Shown in pieces: positions 17,771 through 26,234 of a stretch of DNA of 42,374 bases (positions are counted from its first letter, which is position 1; each line of letters starts with the position of its first letter). This stretch comes from Thermotogae bacterium (GTDB lineage: Bacteria; Thermotogota; Thermotogae; UBA12178). Both the position numbers and the translations under genes were made by a program. The notes beneath the pieces were generated by a model. It saw nothing but the letters and a program-made list of their open reading frames with translations, did no database searches and was not told the DNA's origin. The stretch lies in assembly GCA_021161835.1 (NCBI GenBank), contig JAGGZV010000094.1, positions 1 to 42,374 of the forward strand. Reading direction: 5' to 3'.

Positions 17771-18661
17771 CTAAATTAGATAGGATATAAGCTTTTGGGC
17801 TTCAGCTACATCTTTTCTTATCGCCTCTTTGAGTTCCTCCAAATTGCGATACTTTCTCTCCTCGCGCAGGAAGGCGAGGAGGGAAATTTCCAGTTTTTCA
17901 TCGTACAAATCTCCCCCCGAGTAGTTGAGCAGAAAGACTTCATACTTTACGTCCAGATCGTCATCGATGGTTGGTCTAACTCCCACATTCATCAATCCAT
18001 ACATTTCTTCACCATGCACGCTGGTTTTGACAAGATAAACTCCGAACTTCGGTATTACGAGTCTTTCGTGACCTCGATCCAGATTGGCGGTGGGAAATCC
18101 CAGTTTGCTTCCCAGTCTTCTCCCACGCACCACCCTTCCAATCAATTTAAATGGAGAACCGAGTAACCAGTTCGCACGTTCTATATTGCCGGCAATCAAA
18201 CATTTCCTTATAATGGTACTGCTCACTCTGCATTCATCTACCTTAACCTCGTCCACGAGTTTCAGAGAGATTCCCTCTTTTTTACAGAATGACCTTAGAA
18301 TTTCTGTATTACCTTCGGCTCCACGTCCGAATCTGAAATTCCTTCCCACCACTATTCCCTTGATACCGAAGTCCTTAAGCATGTACATAAATTCTTCGGA
18401 ACTTATTCCCTTGATTTCTATCAAATCCATGAATCGCACGGAAAAAACTCCGATTTCCTGAAGCAATTTGAGCCTATATGTGGGGGGATATATCAATCCC
18501 GGAAAATGGCGGTCTACATAATATTCCATGGGATATACGAAGGACATAACTTCCAATTCCGCATCCATAGAGGATGCCAATCGCAAACCTTCTTCTATAA
18601 CCTTTCTGTGACCCAAGTGCACCCCATCGAAAACCCCTACGGCTACGACCATGCCCCTCAA
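17771..18661 (-). CDS. ribF: Riboflavin kinase / FAD synthetase
   Basis: 296 residues. The N-terminal nucleotidyltransferase domain has GVFDGVHLGH (HxGH-type site), VVGRNFRFGRGAEG and SSTIIRK. The C-terminal flavokinase domain has GRRLGSKLGFPTANL and MNVGVRPTIDD. It converts riboflavin to FMN and then FAD in the cytoplasm. The start is TTG 18661 overlapping the korA stop as TTGA; the ATG at 18652 is too close to GAGGGG. It is the last gene of the minus-strand cofactor block. Confidence 0.95.
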   Translation of the reverse strand: MRGMVVAVGVFDGVHLGHRKVIEEGLRLASSMDAELEVMSFVYPMEYYVDRHFPGLIYPPTYRLKLLQEIGVFSVRFMDLIEIKGISSEEFMYMLKDFGIKGIVVGRNFRFGRGAEGNTEILRSFCKKEGISLKLVDEVKVDECRVSSTIIRKCLIAGNIERANWLLGSPFKLIGRVVRGRRLGSKLGFPTANLDRGHERLVIPKFGVYLVKTSVHGEEMYGLMNVGVRPTIDDDLDVKYEVFLLNYSGGDLYDEKLEISLLAFLREERKYRNLEELKEAIRKDVAEAQKLISYLI

Positions 18662-19815
18662 AATTCTGTCATCCCCGCGTACATCTTCGTTATCGCATCC
18701 AGGATTTCGGAGGGTGAAATCAATTCTCCATCCACGCGTGATACCAATTCGAAATGTTGCCTGCTCTTGAAAACTCTCGAAACTTCACGGGCTACCTGCC
18801 CCAGATTCATCTCCGCCACCACCACTCCGCTTATGTGTTTAGAAAGTTCCTTCAAACGCTTGAAGGGAAAGGGCCATATCGTTATCGGCCTGAAAAGTCC
18901 GACGGGTATGTCGTCCAGCCTTGCCATCTTAACGGCACGCAAAGCACTACGTGCAACTGAACCATAGGCTATCACCAGTATCTCAGCATCTTTGACCATG
19001 AATTCTTCGTACTTTATGATCCTGTCAGCATGAAGACGAATCTTGTTTTCCAGTCTACGCAAAAGCTTACCCGCTATATTCGAAGTACCAACAGGGAAAC
19101 CACTCTCGTCATGTACAAGGCCTGTAACGTGAAACCTGGTTTTACCCATCTTTGCCAGGGGTATCACTTCCACATTCTCACGTTCTTCAAAAGGAAGGAA
19201 AATTTCCTCGGCTTCCTCGAACTCCTCATCGCTTTTTCTACTTATTATCTCTATATCCTCATCGGGTGGAAGGGTAACACTCTCCCTGATGTGACCGAGC
19301 ACTTCATCCATCAAGAAAATGACAGGATTCCTGAATTCTTCTGCGAGGTTGAAGGCTTCTATTATCAGTTCGTATACCTCTTCCACAGTGGACGGATAAA
19401 GGGTTATTATGGGGTGGTCTCCGTGTGTTCCCCACCGTGCCTGCATTATATCTCCTTGACCGGGACGTGTGGGCAAACCTGTGCTGGGACCTCCCCTCTG
19501 CACATCAACAAAAACCACAGGAGTCTCGGCCATGCAGGCGTATCCTATGGCTTCCTGCATGAGGCTGAATCCTGGACCACTGGTGGCGGTCATAGCTTTG
19601 ACACCTGCCAGCGATGCTCCTATTATGGCCGCGGCGCTGGCGAGCTCATCTTCCATCTGTATGAATACACCGCCTATTTTCGGTAATTCCCGCGCCATAA
19701 CCTCCGCTATTTCCGAAGATGGAGTTATAGGATAACCCGCGTAGAACCTGCATCCAGCCCTTATAGCACCCAATGCACACGCTTCGTTGCCCTGCAGAAG
19801 GATACGCTCACTCAT
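18658..19815 (-). CDS. korA: 2-oxoacid:ferredoxin oxidoreductase, alpha subunit (KorA/VorA type)
   Basis: 385 residues. YAGYPITPSSEIAEVMA and SGPGFSLMQEAIGYA, with GGPSTGLPTRPGQGD, are hallmarks of KorA-type alpha subunits; domain II follows (ILVIAYGSVARSALRA). The alpha subunit supplies the pyrimidine-binding half of the thiamine-pyrophosphate site and needs a beta subunit for activity. The ferredoxin-like delta gene overlaps its start (ATGA), but no beta (TPP-binding) or gamma gene is nearby; ribF follows instead. The substrate (2-oxoglutarate or branched-chain oxoacid) is undetermined. Confidence 0.9.
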   Translation of the reverse strand: MSERILLQGNEACALGAIRAGCRFYAGYPITPSSEIAEVMARELPKIGGVFIQMEDELASAAAIIGASLAGVKAMTATSGPGFSLMQEAIGYACMAETPVVFVDVQRGGPSTGLPTRPGQGDIMQARWGTHGDHPIITLYPSTVEEVYELIIEAFNLAEEFRNPVIFLMDEVLGHIRESVTLPPDEDIEIISRKSDEEFEEAEEIFLPFEERENVEVIPLAKMGKTRFHVTGLVHDESGFPVGTSNIAGKLLRRLENKIRLHADRIIKYEEFMVKDAEILVIAYGSVARSALRAVKMARLDDIPVGLFRPITIWPFPFKRLKELSKHISGVVVAEMNLGQVAREVSRVFKSRQHFELVSRVDGELISPSEILDAITKMYAGMTEF

Positions 19816-20033
19816 CGCTTCTCACCCGCTTTCGCCTCAACCTGTACCACATCCACAGCGAAATCCGGACACAGATTCTCACACATGAGGCATCCGACAC
19901 ACCTATCATGATCTTCTACTTTTGGAACGTCCAGCTCGCCTCTGATTATGGTTTTCGTGGGACAAACCCAGTAACATATCCCACATCTTTTACACCAATC
20001 ATAATTTATATTCACTCGATACTTTCCCTTCAC
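19812..20033 (-). CDS. korD: 2-oxoacid:ferredoxin oxidoreductase, delta (2[4Fe-4S]) subunit
   Basis: 73 residues with two ferredoxin motifs, CKRCGICYWVCP and CVGCLMCENLCP, each able to hold a [4Fe-4S] cluster. This matches the small delta subunit that passes electrons from the oxoacid oxidoreductase to ferredoxin. The GTG start at 20033 follows GGGGAGGGACGGGA. It is coupled by ATGA to korA. Its upstream neighbour, 38 bases away, is the OadB gene. Confidence 0.9.
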   Translation of the reverse strand: MKGKYRVNINYDWCKRCGICYWVCPTKTIIRGELDVPKVEDHDRCVGCLMCENLCPDFAVDVVQVEAKAGEKR

Positions 20034-20071
20034 TCCCGTCCCTCCCCACTGCTTGTTTCCCCCATGTGTTC

Positions 20072-21208
20072 CTATCCTAACATGGCCAGAAAAATCCCGG
20101 CTGCCACGGCGGAACCTATTACACCTGCAACGTTTGGACCCATGGCGTGCATCAAGATGAAATTCGTCGGATCATCCTGTTGCGCCACCATCTGGGCAAC
20201 TCTCGCCGAATCGGGAACAGCTGATACGCCAGCTGCACCTATCAAAGGATTGACCTTGTTCTTCACAAAGAGATTCATGAGCTTTGCGAAGAGTATACCC
20301 GATGCCGTCGCTATCATGAAAGCTACCGCACCTAGAAGAACCACCTTCAAACTCTGAGGGGTCAAAAAAGTTTCGGCACGTGCCATAGATCCGACGGATA
20401 CGCACAACAGGATGGTCACACTATCCAGTATGTAACGTGAGGCTGCCTCCACCAACCTCTTCACCACCCCGGATTCTTTCAACAAATTGCCAAGCATGAG
20501 CATACCTATCAGGGGTAAAGCCTTCGGTACCAGAAGAGTTACCACTACCGTCCCCACAACAGGAAAAATGATTCTTTCCAGCTTGGAAACATGACGCAAC
20601 TGTTCCATGCGTATCATACGCTCTTTCTTCGTGGTGAGCAGTTTCATTATGGGGGGCTGTATAATGGGTATCAAAGCTATATAGGAATAAGCGGCGATGG
20701 CTATTATGGATATGAGTTCAGGTGCGAGTTTGGAGGACAGAAATATGGATGTGGGACCATCCGCTCCTCCTATTATGCCAATGGAAGCCGATTGCGTCAC
20801 ACTGAAGCCCAGATGACTCGCCACAACGAAAGTGAAAAATATACCCACCTGAGCAGCAGCACCGAGAAAAAGAACCTTGGGATTGGATAGAAGAAAAGAA
20901 AAATCGGTGAGAGCACCGATTCCAAGGAATATTAAAGGAGGATACACACCCTTGAGCAACCCTTGTTGTATATACCACATCAATCCTCCCGGACATCCAT
21001 CGTGTGGTGGCTCGAAAATACCGGTAGCTGAGGCAGGCACGTTCCCGATTATGATTCCGAAAGCTATTGGAATGAGAAGAAGAGGCTCAGCATGTTTGAC
21101 CACGGCGAAATAGATGAGTATTCCTGCTATAACGAACATAACAAGATTTCCGATGGAATAGTCGAATATGGCGGTGGTTTTCAGATAGTTCATCATGCTG
21201 TCCAGCAA
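20072..21208 (-). CDS. Sodium ion-translocating decarboxylase beta subunit (OadB family)
   Basis: 378 residues, mostly membrane helices. The family core motif IGGADGPTSIF is present with Asp150, the counterpart of the Na+-binding Asp in Klebsiella OadB. The second conserved region NPLIGAAGVSAVPDSARV supplies the Asn and Ser of the Na+ path. OadB decarboxylates carboxybiotin and exports 2 Na+. No carboxyltransferase alpha, biotin carrier or gamma subunit gene is in the window, so its partners must be encoded elsewhere or it works differently. The TTG start at 21208 has GGAGG 8 bases before it. It sits between flavin reductase and korDA in one orientation. Confidence 0.9.
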   Translation of the reverse strand: MLDSMMNYLKTTAIFDYSIGNLVMFVIAGILIYFAVVKHAEPLLLIPIAFGIIIGNVPASATGIFEPPHDGCPGGLMWYIQQGLLKGVYPPLIFLGIGALTDFSFLLSNPKVLFLGAAAQVGIFFTFVVASHLGFSVTQSASIGIIGGADGPTSIFLSSKLAPELISIIAIAAYSYIALIPIIQPPIMKLLTTKKERMIRMEQLRHVSKLERIIFPVVGTVVVTLLVPKALPLIGMLMLGNLLKESGVVKRLVEAASRYILDSVTILLCVSVGSMARAETFLTPQSLKVVLLGAVAFMIATASGILFAKLMNLFVKNKVNPLIGAAGVSAVPDSARVAQMVAQQDDPTNFILMHAMGPNVAGVIGSAVAAGIFLAMLG

Positions 21209-21220
21209 GGTGAATACCTC

Positions 21221-21781
21221 CTATTTTCTGAATTTTTCTGGATCGAATTCGATCGTTCTGGATCTATCGATTTTCACATAAACATCCTTGCCAAGATACA
21301 GCACGGGATCATACGCCGGTCTACCAACCTCATCGAAGGCTCGTGGATCGTAATGTAGACCTACTATTCTGCCCACGAAGAAGGTGTGATCACCATATGA
21401 TCGGCTTTCCAGAACCCTGCATTCGTATACAGCCACCGCATTCCCTATGCCCGGAACTTTCACCACTCTGGGCTCCAACAGTTCCAACCCATATTCCAGG
21501 ACCTTGTTGATCTTACTTCCCGATGTTCTCCCGAGTTTTTCCACAAGTTCGGCATGCCCATGGCCGAGAAAGCTCGCGGTGAACTCGCCACTTTTCATCA
21601 AAAGATCATGAGTATAACGTTTTGGAGATATGGAAACTCCAAAAATGGGGGGATTGAAAGACAAAAGGGTGTGCCAGGCTGCGGCCATGAAGTTCAGCTC
21701 ATCACCATATCGTGCGCCTATCACGGCAACGGTGGTGGGATATATTTGATAGAGCGATGTAGGATCTTTTTCGAAAACCAC
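21221..21781 (-). CDS. Flavin reductase family protein (FMN-binding split barrel)
   Basis: 186 residues. LYPTTVAVIGARYG-type start, MAAAWHTLLSFNPPIFGVSISPKRYTHDLL and GEFTASFLG are characteristic of flavoredoxin/flavin reductase-like proteins that bind FMN. The physiological partner is unknown. The GTG start at 21781 has GAGGTGA 7 bases upstream and begins 7 bases after pdxT. Its position among flavin (ribF) and redox genes (korDA) fits a cofactor or redox role. Confidence 0.9.
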   Translation of the reverse strand: MVFEKDPTSLYQIYPTTVAVIGARYGDELNFMAAAWHTLLSFNPPIFGVSISPKRYTHDLLMKSGEFTASFLGHGHAELVEKLGRTSGSKINKVLEYGLELLEPRVVKVPGIGNAVAVYECRVLESRSYGDHTFFVGRIVGLHYDPRAFDEVGRPAYDPVLYLGKDVYVKIDRSRTIEFDPEKFRK

Positions 21782-21788
21782 CCTTTCA

Positions 21789-22355
21789 TCACCTCATCGT
21801 CTCCAAAAAGATTCTGTGCACATGGCTGGAACCTGAAAGTTCCGGATGGAACGAGGCTACCATGATCTTCCCCTGACGCACAAACACAGGTGTACCATTG
21901 TGTACCGCAAGTACTTCAACTTCAGACCCCATACGAACTATTCTGGGTGCTCTTATGAAAACTCCCCTGATGGGAACATCCACACCCTTGATCTCCAGGT
22001 CAACCTCGAAACTATTTACCTGCCTGCCGTAAGCATTCCTTTCAACATCTATGTCTATGACCCCAAGGGTTTCCTGTGAAGGATTGTTTGTAACCCTTTT
22101 CGAGAGCACTATCATACCTGCACAGGTTCCAAAGACAGGGAAACCCTTGCTCACCATATCTTTCAGGACGTCCCACAACCCTGCGAATTTCATGAGTTTG
22201 GAGATGGTTGTACTTTCTCCACCCGGTATGATGAGGCCATCGATTTCATCCAGCTGCTCGGACTTTTTGACAATCTCAACATCTACTCCCATGCTTCGAA
22301 GAGTTTCCACGTGCTCACGTATGTCTCCCTGGACACCCAGCACACCAATTTTCAA
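21789..22355 (-). CDS. pdxT: Pyridoxal 5'-phosphate synthase glutaminase subunit
   Basis: 188 residues, class I glutamine amidotransferase. It starts KIGVLGVQGDIREHV, with the IPGGESTTISKL oxyanion region, the nucleophile Cys in GTCAGMIVLS, and His-Glu in ASFHPELSG. It hydrolyses glutamine and passes ammonia to PdxS. The start is a TTG at 22355, two bases after the pdxS stop, with AAGGGG 9 bases upstream. Confidence 0.97.
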   Translation of the reverse strand: MKIGVLGVQGDIREHVETLRSMGVDVEIVKKSEQLDEIDGLIIPGGESTTISKLMKFAGLWDVLKDMVSKGFPVFGTCAGMIVLSKRVTNNPSQETLGVIDIDVERNAYGRQVNSFEVDLEIKGVDVPIRGVFIRAPRIVRMGSEVEVLAVHNGTPVFVRQGKIMVASFHPELSGSSHVHRIFLETMR

Positions 22356-22357
22356 AT

Positions 22358-23236
22358 TTACCAGCCCCTTTCTTGCATCCTGACTGCAAGCTCTGCTATG
22401 TCCTGACCGGGCATGGCTTCACCAATATCTTCGCTTATCTTTGCAAGCATTTTTGGATCATCGTAGTACATAACTGCTGCCACTATTGCTTTCGCCATCT
22501 TCCTAGGATCTTTGGACTTGAATATACCCGATCCCACGAAGACACCATCAGCTCCAAGCAGCATCATCAAGGCCGCATCAGCTGGAGTGGCAACTCCACC
22601 AGCTGCGAAATTCACCACCGGTAACCTTCCCAATCTCTTCACTTCGGCAACCAGCTCCACCGGTGCTCCAATTTCTTTCGCATAGGTTACCAGCTCTTCA
22701 TCGGGCATGTTTTGAATCCTTCTGATTTCATCCATGACCTGACGCATGTGTTTCACAGCTTCAATGATGTTGCCTGTTCCCGCTTCACCTTTGGTCCTTA
22801 TCATGGCAGCTCCTTCCGCTATTCTTCTCAGGGCTTCTCCCAGGTTTCTGGCTCCACAAACGAAGGGTACCTTGAATTCATGCTTGTTTATGTGATACTT
22901 ATCATCGGCCGGTGTGAGAACTTCAGATTCATCTATGAAATCGACACCGAGAGCTTCGAGTATCATGGCTTCAGCGATATGGCCTATCCTCACCTTGGCC
23001 ATGACAGGTATACTCACAGCGTCCATTATTTCCTTTATCTTCTGTACACTCGCCATTCTGGCCACTCCACCCTGCTTCCTTATATCGGCCGGTACCCTCT
23101 CCAGAGCCATCACCGCCACGGCTCCCGCTTCTTCAGCTATCCTGGCTTGCTCCGCCGTGGTCACATCCATTATCACGCCATGCTTAAACATTTCAGCGAA
23201 TCCTTTTTTCAACGTCCAGGTACCGTATTTTTCCAT
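22358..23236 (-). CDS. pdxS: Pyridoxal 5'-phosphate synthase lyase subunit
   Basis: 292 residues, the usual length. [35 protein letters not shown] and the active-site region [12 protein letters not shown] identify Pdx[16 protein letters not shown] is the phosphate-binding loop. It makes PLP from ribose-5-phosphate, glyceraldehyde-3-phosphate and ammonia in the dodecameric PdxS-PdxT complex. The ATG at 23236 follows GAGGAGGGTGAGGGG. This is the DXP-independent vitamin B6 route. Confidence 0.98.
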   Translation of the reverse strand: MEKYGTWTLKKGFAEMFKHGVIMDVTTAEQARIAEEAGAVAVMALERVPADIRKQGGVARMASVQKIKEIMDAVSIPVMAKVRIGHIAEAMILEALGVDFIDESEVLTPADDKYHINKHEFKVPFVCGARNLGEALRRIAEGAAMIRTKGEAGTGNIIEAVKHMRQVMDEIRRIQNMPDEELVTYAKEIGAPVELVAEVKRLGRLPVVNFAAGGVATPADAALMMLLGADGVFVGSGIFKSKDPRKMAKAIVAAVMYYDDPKMLAKISEDIGEAMPGQDIAELAVRMQERGW

Positions 23237-23242
23237 TACCCC

Positions 23243-24538
23243 TCACCCTCCTTTCCAGTAATCGCTTGGAACCTCCTTCAATCTGGAAAGATCTCCCTTC
23301 CTTCTCCCCACTTTTGCACATGGTCTTCCGTTTACCTCCACTATATCTGCAGTTATGTCCACCTTTCTTCGCAAAAGTCTGGATCCAACGCCGTAAACAT
23401 CCACCGGAACCTGAAGTCTCTCGAAAAGATCTATCTTCCTCGCATCAAACCCTCCGGAAACTATTATTTTGAGATCCTTCAATCCATTCTCATCGAAAAC
23501 CCGCCTCGCGCGCCACACGAGCTCGGGACAAACACCCAAAGAAGATTCGTCTTTCGGTGTCACCGATACATCGCGAAGACTTCCTGAGGTATCGAAGCGT
23601 ACTCCCCAGATTTTCCCCTTACCTTCACCTATTATGGGAGATGGATCGGTTATACCAGGTTTGAAAGGCTTCCTCATGATGTGTTCATAGAATGCTTTTA
23701 TGACCTTCATGGTTGTACCTATGCAGTCATTCTCCCAATCGACGAGCACGATCCTTTTCACATGTGGGGATATGTGTCTGTCGAATGCCAGAGCCGCGGC
23801 TTCCGTGCTTCCATCGTATGCAGCTATCAGAGCGTGGGGAATCGTCCCAAGACTTTCGGTACCCCAATAATCGGCGTTGGCATCGGTGGAAACACCAAAA
23901 GCACCTGCCTTCAAGGCAGCATAACCATCGGTGGCCTGCACCCAGTAATGATCGAAACGTGCGCTGAAGAACAGTATAGGTTTTCCACGTGCAGCTTTCA
24001 CCACTTCTCTGACAGCCGTGGCAGTACTGGTGGCACGTGCCATGACTCCGAGTAGAACGGTTTCAAGATAACCAAAGTACGTTGGATCGCCTTCTATGGT
24101 CATTATAAGCTCGTTCTCTTTTGCTTCCTCGCCATCGTAAAGTGCTCTCACCCTTATTTCGTTCCATTTATCGATCCATAGATCGTTGAGTCTCCTTCTT
24201 AGCTCCCACCTTTCTTTCGTCAATTTCATCAGCTCATCCATCCGCACATCATAGGACGCGGCCTGCATTTTCCTCTCAGTTTCCAGTATTCTCTGGAAGA
24301 TTTCCCTGGCTTTGTCTTCATCCCTATAGTATCCTGTTCCATATCTAAGAATCGCCAACGCCTCGTCTATACCCACTATAACCGCGTCAGCGCGCGGGAA
24401 AAATTGATAGAGAACCCATGGATGTCTGTCGTCCTTTTTCAACACCTCAACATATCTCGTAAAATAAATATCGGAATAGTATCCTGCTCTTATCCTATCT
24501 ATGGGAACCTTGAAAACCCTGGGATCCAGCCTCTTCAA
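23243..24538 (-). CDS. pncB: Nicotinate phosphoribosyltransferase
   Basis: 431 residues from a TTG at 24538, which overlaps the nicotinamidase stop as TTGA and has AGGTGG 7 bases upstream; a longer reading into pncA is unlikely. It shows YYSDIYFTRYVEVL, FFSARFDHYWVQATDGYAALKAGAFGVSTDAN, and IIVSGGFDARKIDLF with YGVGSRLL for phosphate binding, matching the archaeal/Thermotoga-type enzyme. It converts nicotinate and PRPP to nicotinate mononucleotide. With pncA it forms the Preiss-Handler salvage route to NAD. Confidence 0.95.
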   Translation of the reverse strand: MKRLDPRVFKVPIDRIRAGYYSDIYFTRYVEVLKKDDRHPWVLYQFFPRADAVIVGIDEALAILRYGTGYYRDEDKAREIFQRILETERKMQAASYDVRMDELMKLTKERWELRRRLNDLWIDKWNEIRVRALYDGEEAKENELIMTIEGDPTYFGYLETVLLGVMARATSTATAVREVVKAARGKPILFFSARFDHYWVQATDGYAALKAGAFGVSTDANADYWGTESLGTIPHALIAAYDGSTEAAALAFDRHISPHVKRIVLVDWENDCIGTTMKVIKAFYEHIMRKPFKPGITDPSPIIGEGKGKIWGVRFDTSGSLRDVSVTPKDESSLGVCPELVWRARRVFDENGLKDLKIIVSGGFDARKIDLFERLQVPVDVYGVGSRLLRRKVDITADIVEVNGRPCAKVGRRKGDLSRLKEVPSDYWKGG

Positions 24539-25065
24539 TTCTTCACCACCTGCGCTCCCAGTATTTTTTCCATATGTTTCAAAGCCCACTCGTGCTCTTC
24601 AGTATCGTAGGATTTAACTCCTTTCTCCCACACCCTTACGACCATATCCCTGTTACACAACTCCTCGACTGTGTGTAGAACACATATATTGGTCACCAAT
24701 CCGCAGACATCTATCTCCTGTATTCCAAGCTCTTTAAGCAATTCATCTAGGTTGGTCTCGAAGAAAGCGCTGAATCTCCTTTTTTTCACACTGTAATGCT
24801 TCTGATAATCCTGTAATTCGACCAACAACTCTTTCACCAGTTCTGCACCTTCGCTTCCTGCCACACAGTGCTTTCCAAATCTTTGGAATTCCAGATCGTC
24901 CTGTTGATGCCAATCCTGTGTGGTTATTATGGGAAGACCCTCTTTCTTATACTCCAGAACCTTCCCAAGTATAAAAGGGATAATCGTTTCCGCACCTTCG
25001 AAATAGAGAGCTCCCCCCGGTTTCGCGAAATCGTTCTGAAGATCTATTATGAGAAGGGCTCTCAC
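24535..25065 (-). CDS. pncA: Nicotinamidase
   Basis: 176 residues, cysteine hydrolase fold. It starts RALLIIDLQNDFAKPGG (catalytic Asp), has TTQDWHQQDD and FGKHCVAGSEGAEL, and the nucleophile Cys in GLVTNICVLHTVEEL. It converts nicotinamide to nicotinate for the next enzyme, pncB. The GTG at 25065 has GGAGGTGGGACT directly upstream; a longer ORF start lacks such a site. A possible -10 TATAAT (minus strand, 25087-25092) lies just upstream without a good -35. Confidence 0.93.
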   Translation of the reverse strand: MRALLIIDLQNDFAKPGGALYFEGAETIIPFILGKVLEYKKEGLPIITTQDWHQQDDLEFQRFGKHCVAGSEGAELVKELLVELQDYQKHYSVKKRRFSAFFETNLDELLKELGIQEIDVCGLVTNICVLHTVEELCNRDMVVRVWEKGVKSYDTEEHEWALKHMEKILGAQVVKN

Positions 25066-25122
25066 AGTCCCACCTCCTGCAATACAATTATAAACCAAAA
25101 GTTGTCCCCTCTCCCTCGTTTT

Positions 25123-26163
25123 CTAACCCAGAACCTTTTCTATTTTCAGCTTCTTTTCCTGCCCAAGGTCTATAACATTACCCTCCTCGTCCTGAACCAG
25201 AGGTCTCGTATAATATCCACGTTTTATACCCACGACAACCACTTCCCTGCCGTTGGAAAGAAGCAGTCTCGTGCCCGCGGGATACATACCCATAACTTTT
25301 ATCAATCCGTTCACCACACGAGGATCAAGATGTTTACCGGCTATGGAAAGTATGAAACTGAAAGCTTTATATGGAGTCCAACCAGGTTTGTATGGACGCT
25401 CGCTCGTCAGGGCATCGTATATATCAGCAACCGCTATTATACGTGCAAACAGATCTATGCTTCCATTCTTTAAGCCCCTCATGTAGCCCGTACCATCCAT
25501 CTTCTCATGGTGTTCTTCTATACCGGCAAGTATGGCTCTATCCTTTAATCCCGATTCTTCACATATCTGTTTTCCATATACCACATGCTTCTTGACCTCT
25601 GTGAACTCCAGATTGCTCAACTTGCGACGGGCATTCAAGATTTCCTGAGGTACCATCAACTTTCCCACATCGTGTATCAACGCGGAAGTGGCCAGAGTGT
25701 GTATTGTTTCTTCCTTCAAACCCAGTTCTATACCCATAAGAGTACTGAGAATGGCAACGTTTACTTCGTGTGTGTACGTGTATTCATCGAGATTTTTCAG
25801 AATCGCCATCACCGGAACGATGTAATCTCCATAATTGTCCATGATATTCTTCGAAAGCGTTTTGGCCCTTTCCTCGACTTTGGAGTACTCTATCTTACCA
25901 TCCTCGACAACCTTCGTGAATATGTCCTCGATGTCCTGCTTCATACCACTCACGAAGTCTTCATGAAGTATGCCCTTTACATCCCCATCGATGTGGGTGG
26001 TATCAACGAGAAGCCATTTTATGCCAAGGCTTTTCAACAACCCGATTTTGTCTTCTGTAAGCCGTTCCCCAACACGAACCACCGCTTTACCTGCGGCAAG
26101 CGCTATCTCCTCCTCGGCTATGTCTCCCTCGACCAGTTTGTCAACAGATTTCCAAATCCTCAA
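25123..26163 (-). CDS. HD-GYP domain protein (probable cyclic-di-GMP phosphodiesterase)
   Basis: 346 residues. The N-terminal ~110 residues look like a DUF3391-type segment. The HD-GYP domain follows: HEVNVAILSTLMGIELG, metal ligands in ALIHDVGKLMVP (His164-Asp165), EEHHEKMDGTGYM (218-228), and IIAVADIYDALTSERPYK. The signature GYP is GYM here, a conservative-looking variant of unknown effect. A C-terminal ~70-residue PilZ-like beta segment may sense or modulate. It would degrade c-di-GMP. The TTG start at 26163 has GGGAGTGGG upstream. No GGDEF partner is in the window. Confidence 0.9.
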   Translation of the reverse strand: MRIWKSVDKLVEGDIAEEEIALAAGKAVVRVGERLTEDKIGLLKSLGIKWLLVDTTHIDGDVKGILHEDFVSGMKQDIEDIFTKVVEDGKIEYSKVEERAKTLSKNIMDNYGDYIVPVMAILKNLDEYTYTHEVNVAILSTLMGIELGLKEETIHTLATSALIHDVGKLMVPQEILNARRKLSNLEFTEVKKHVVYGKQICEESGLKDRAILAGIEEHHEKMDGTGYMRGLKNGSIDLFARIIAVADIYDALTSERPYKPGWTPYKAFSFILSIAGKHLDPRVVNGLIKVMGMYPAGTRLLLSNGREVVVVGIKRGYYTRPLVQDEEGNVIDLGQEKKLKIEKVLG

Positions 26164-26203
26164 ATTTTCCCACTCCCAGCATCCAGAGATTTCAGCGGTT
26201 AAA

Positions 26204-26226
26204 TGAGGGGGGCTCGGCCCCCCTCA
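26204..26226 (-). terminator. Strong GC hairpin terminator after the 5'-nucleotidase gene
   Basis: A perfect 10-bp stem TGAGGGGGGC (26204-26213) / GCCCCCCTCA (26217-26226) with a 3-base loop lies 9 bases past the nucleotidase stop. On the minus strand it is followed by a short TTT. It separates the nucleotidase from the HD-GYP gene and probably ends most transcripts. Confidence 0.75.
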
Positions 26227-26234
26227 CTCTTCTC

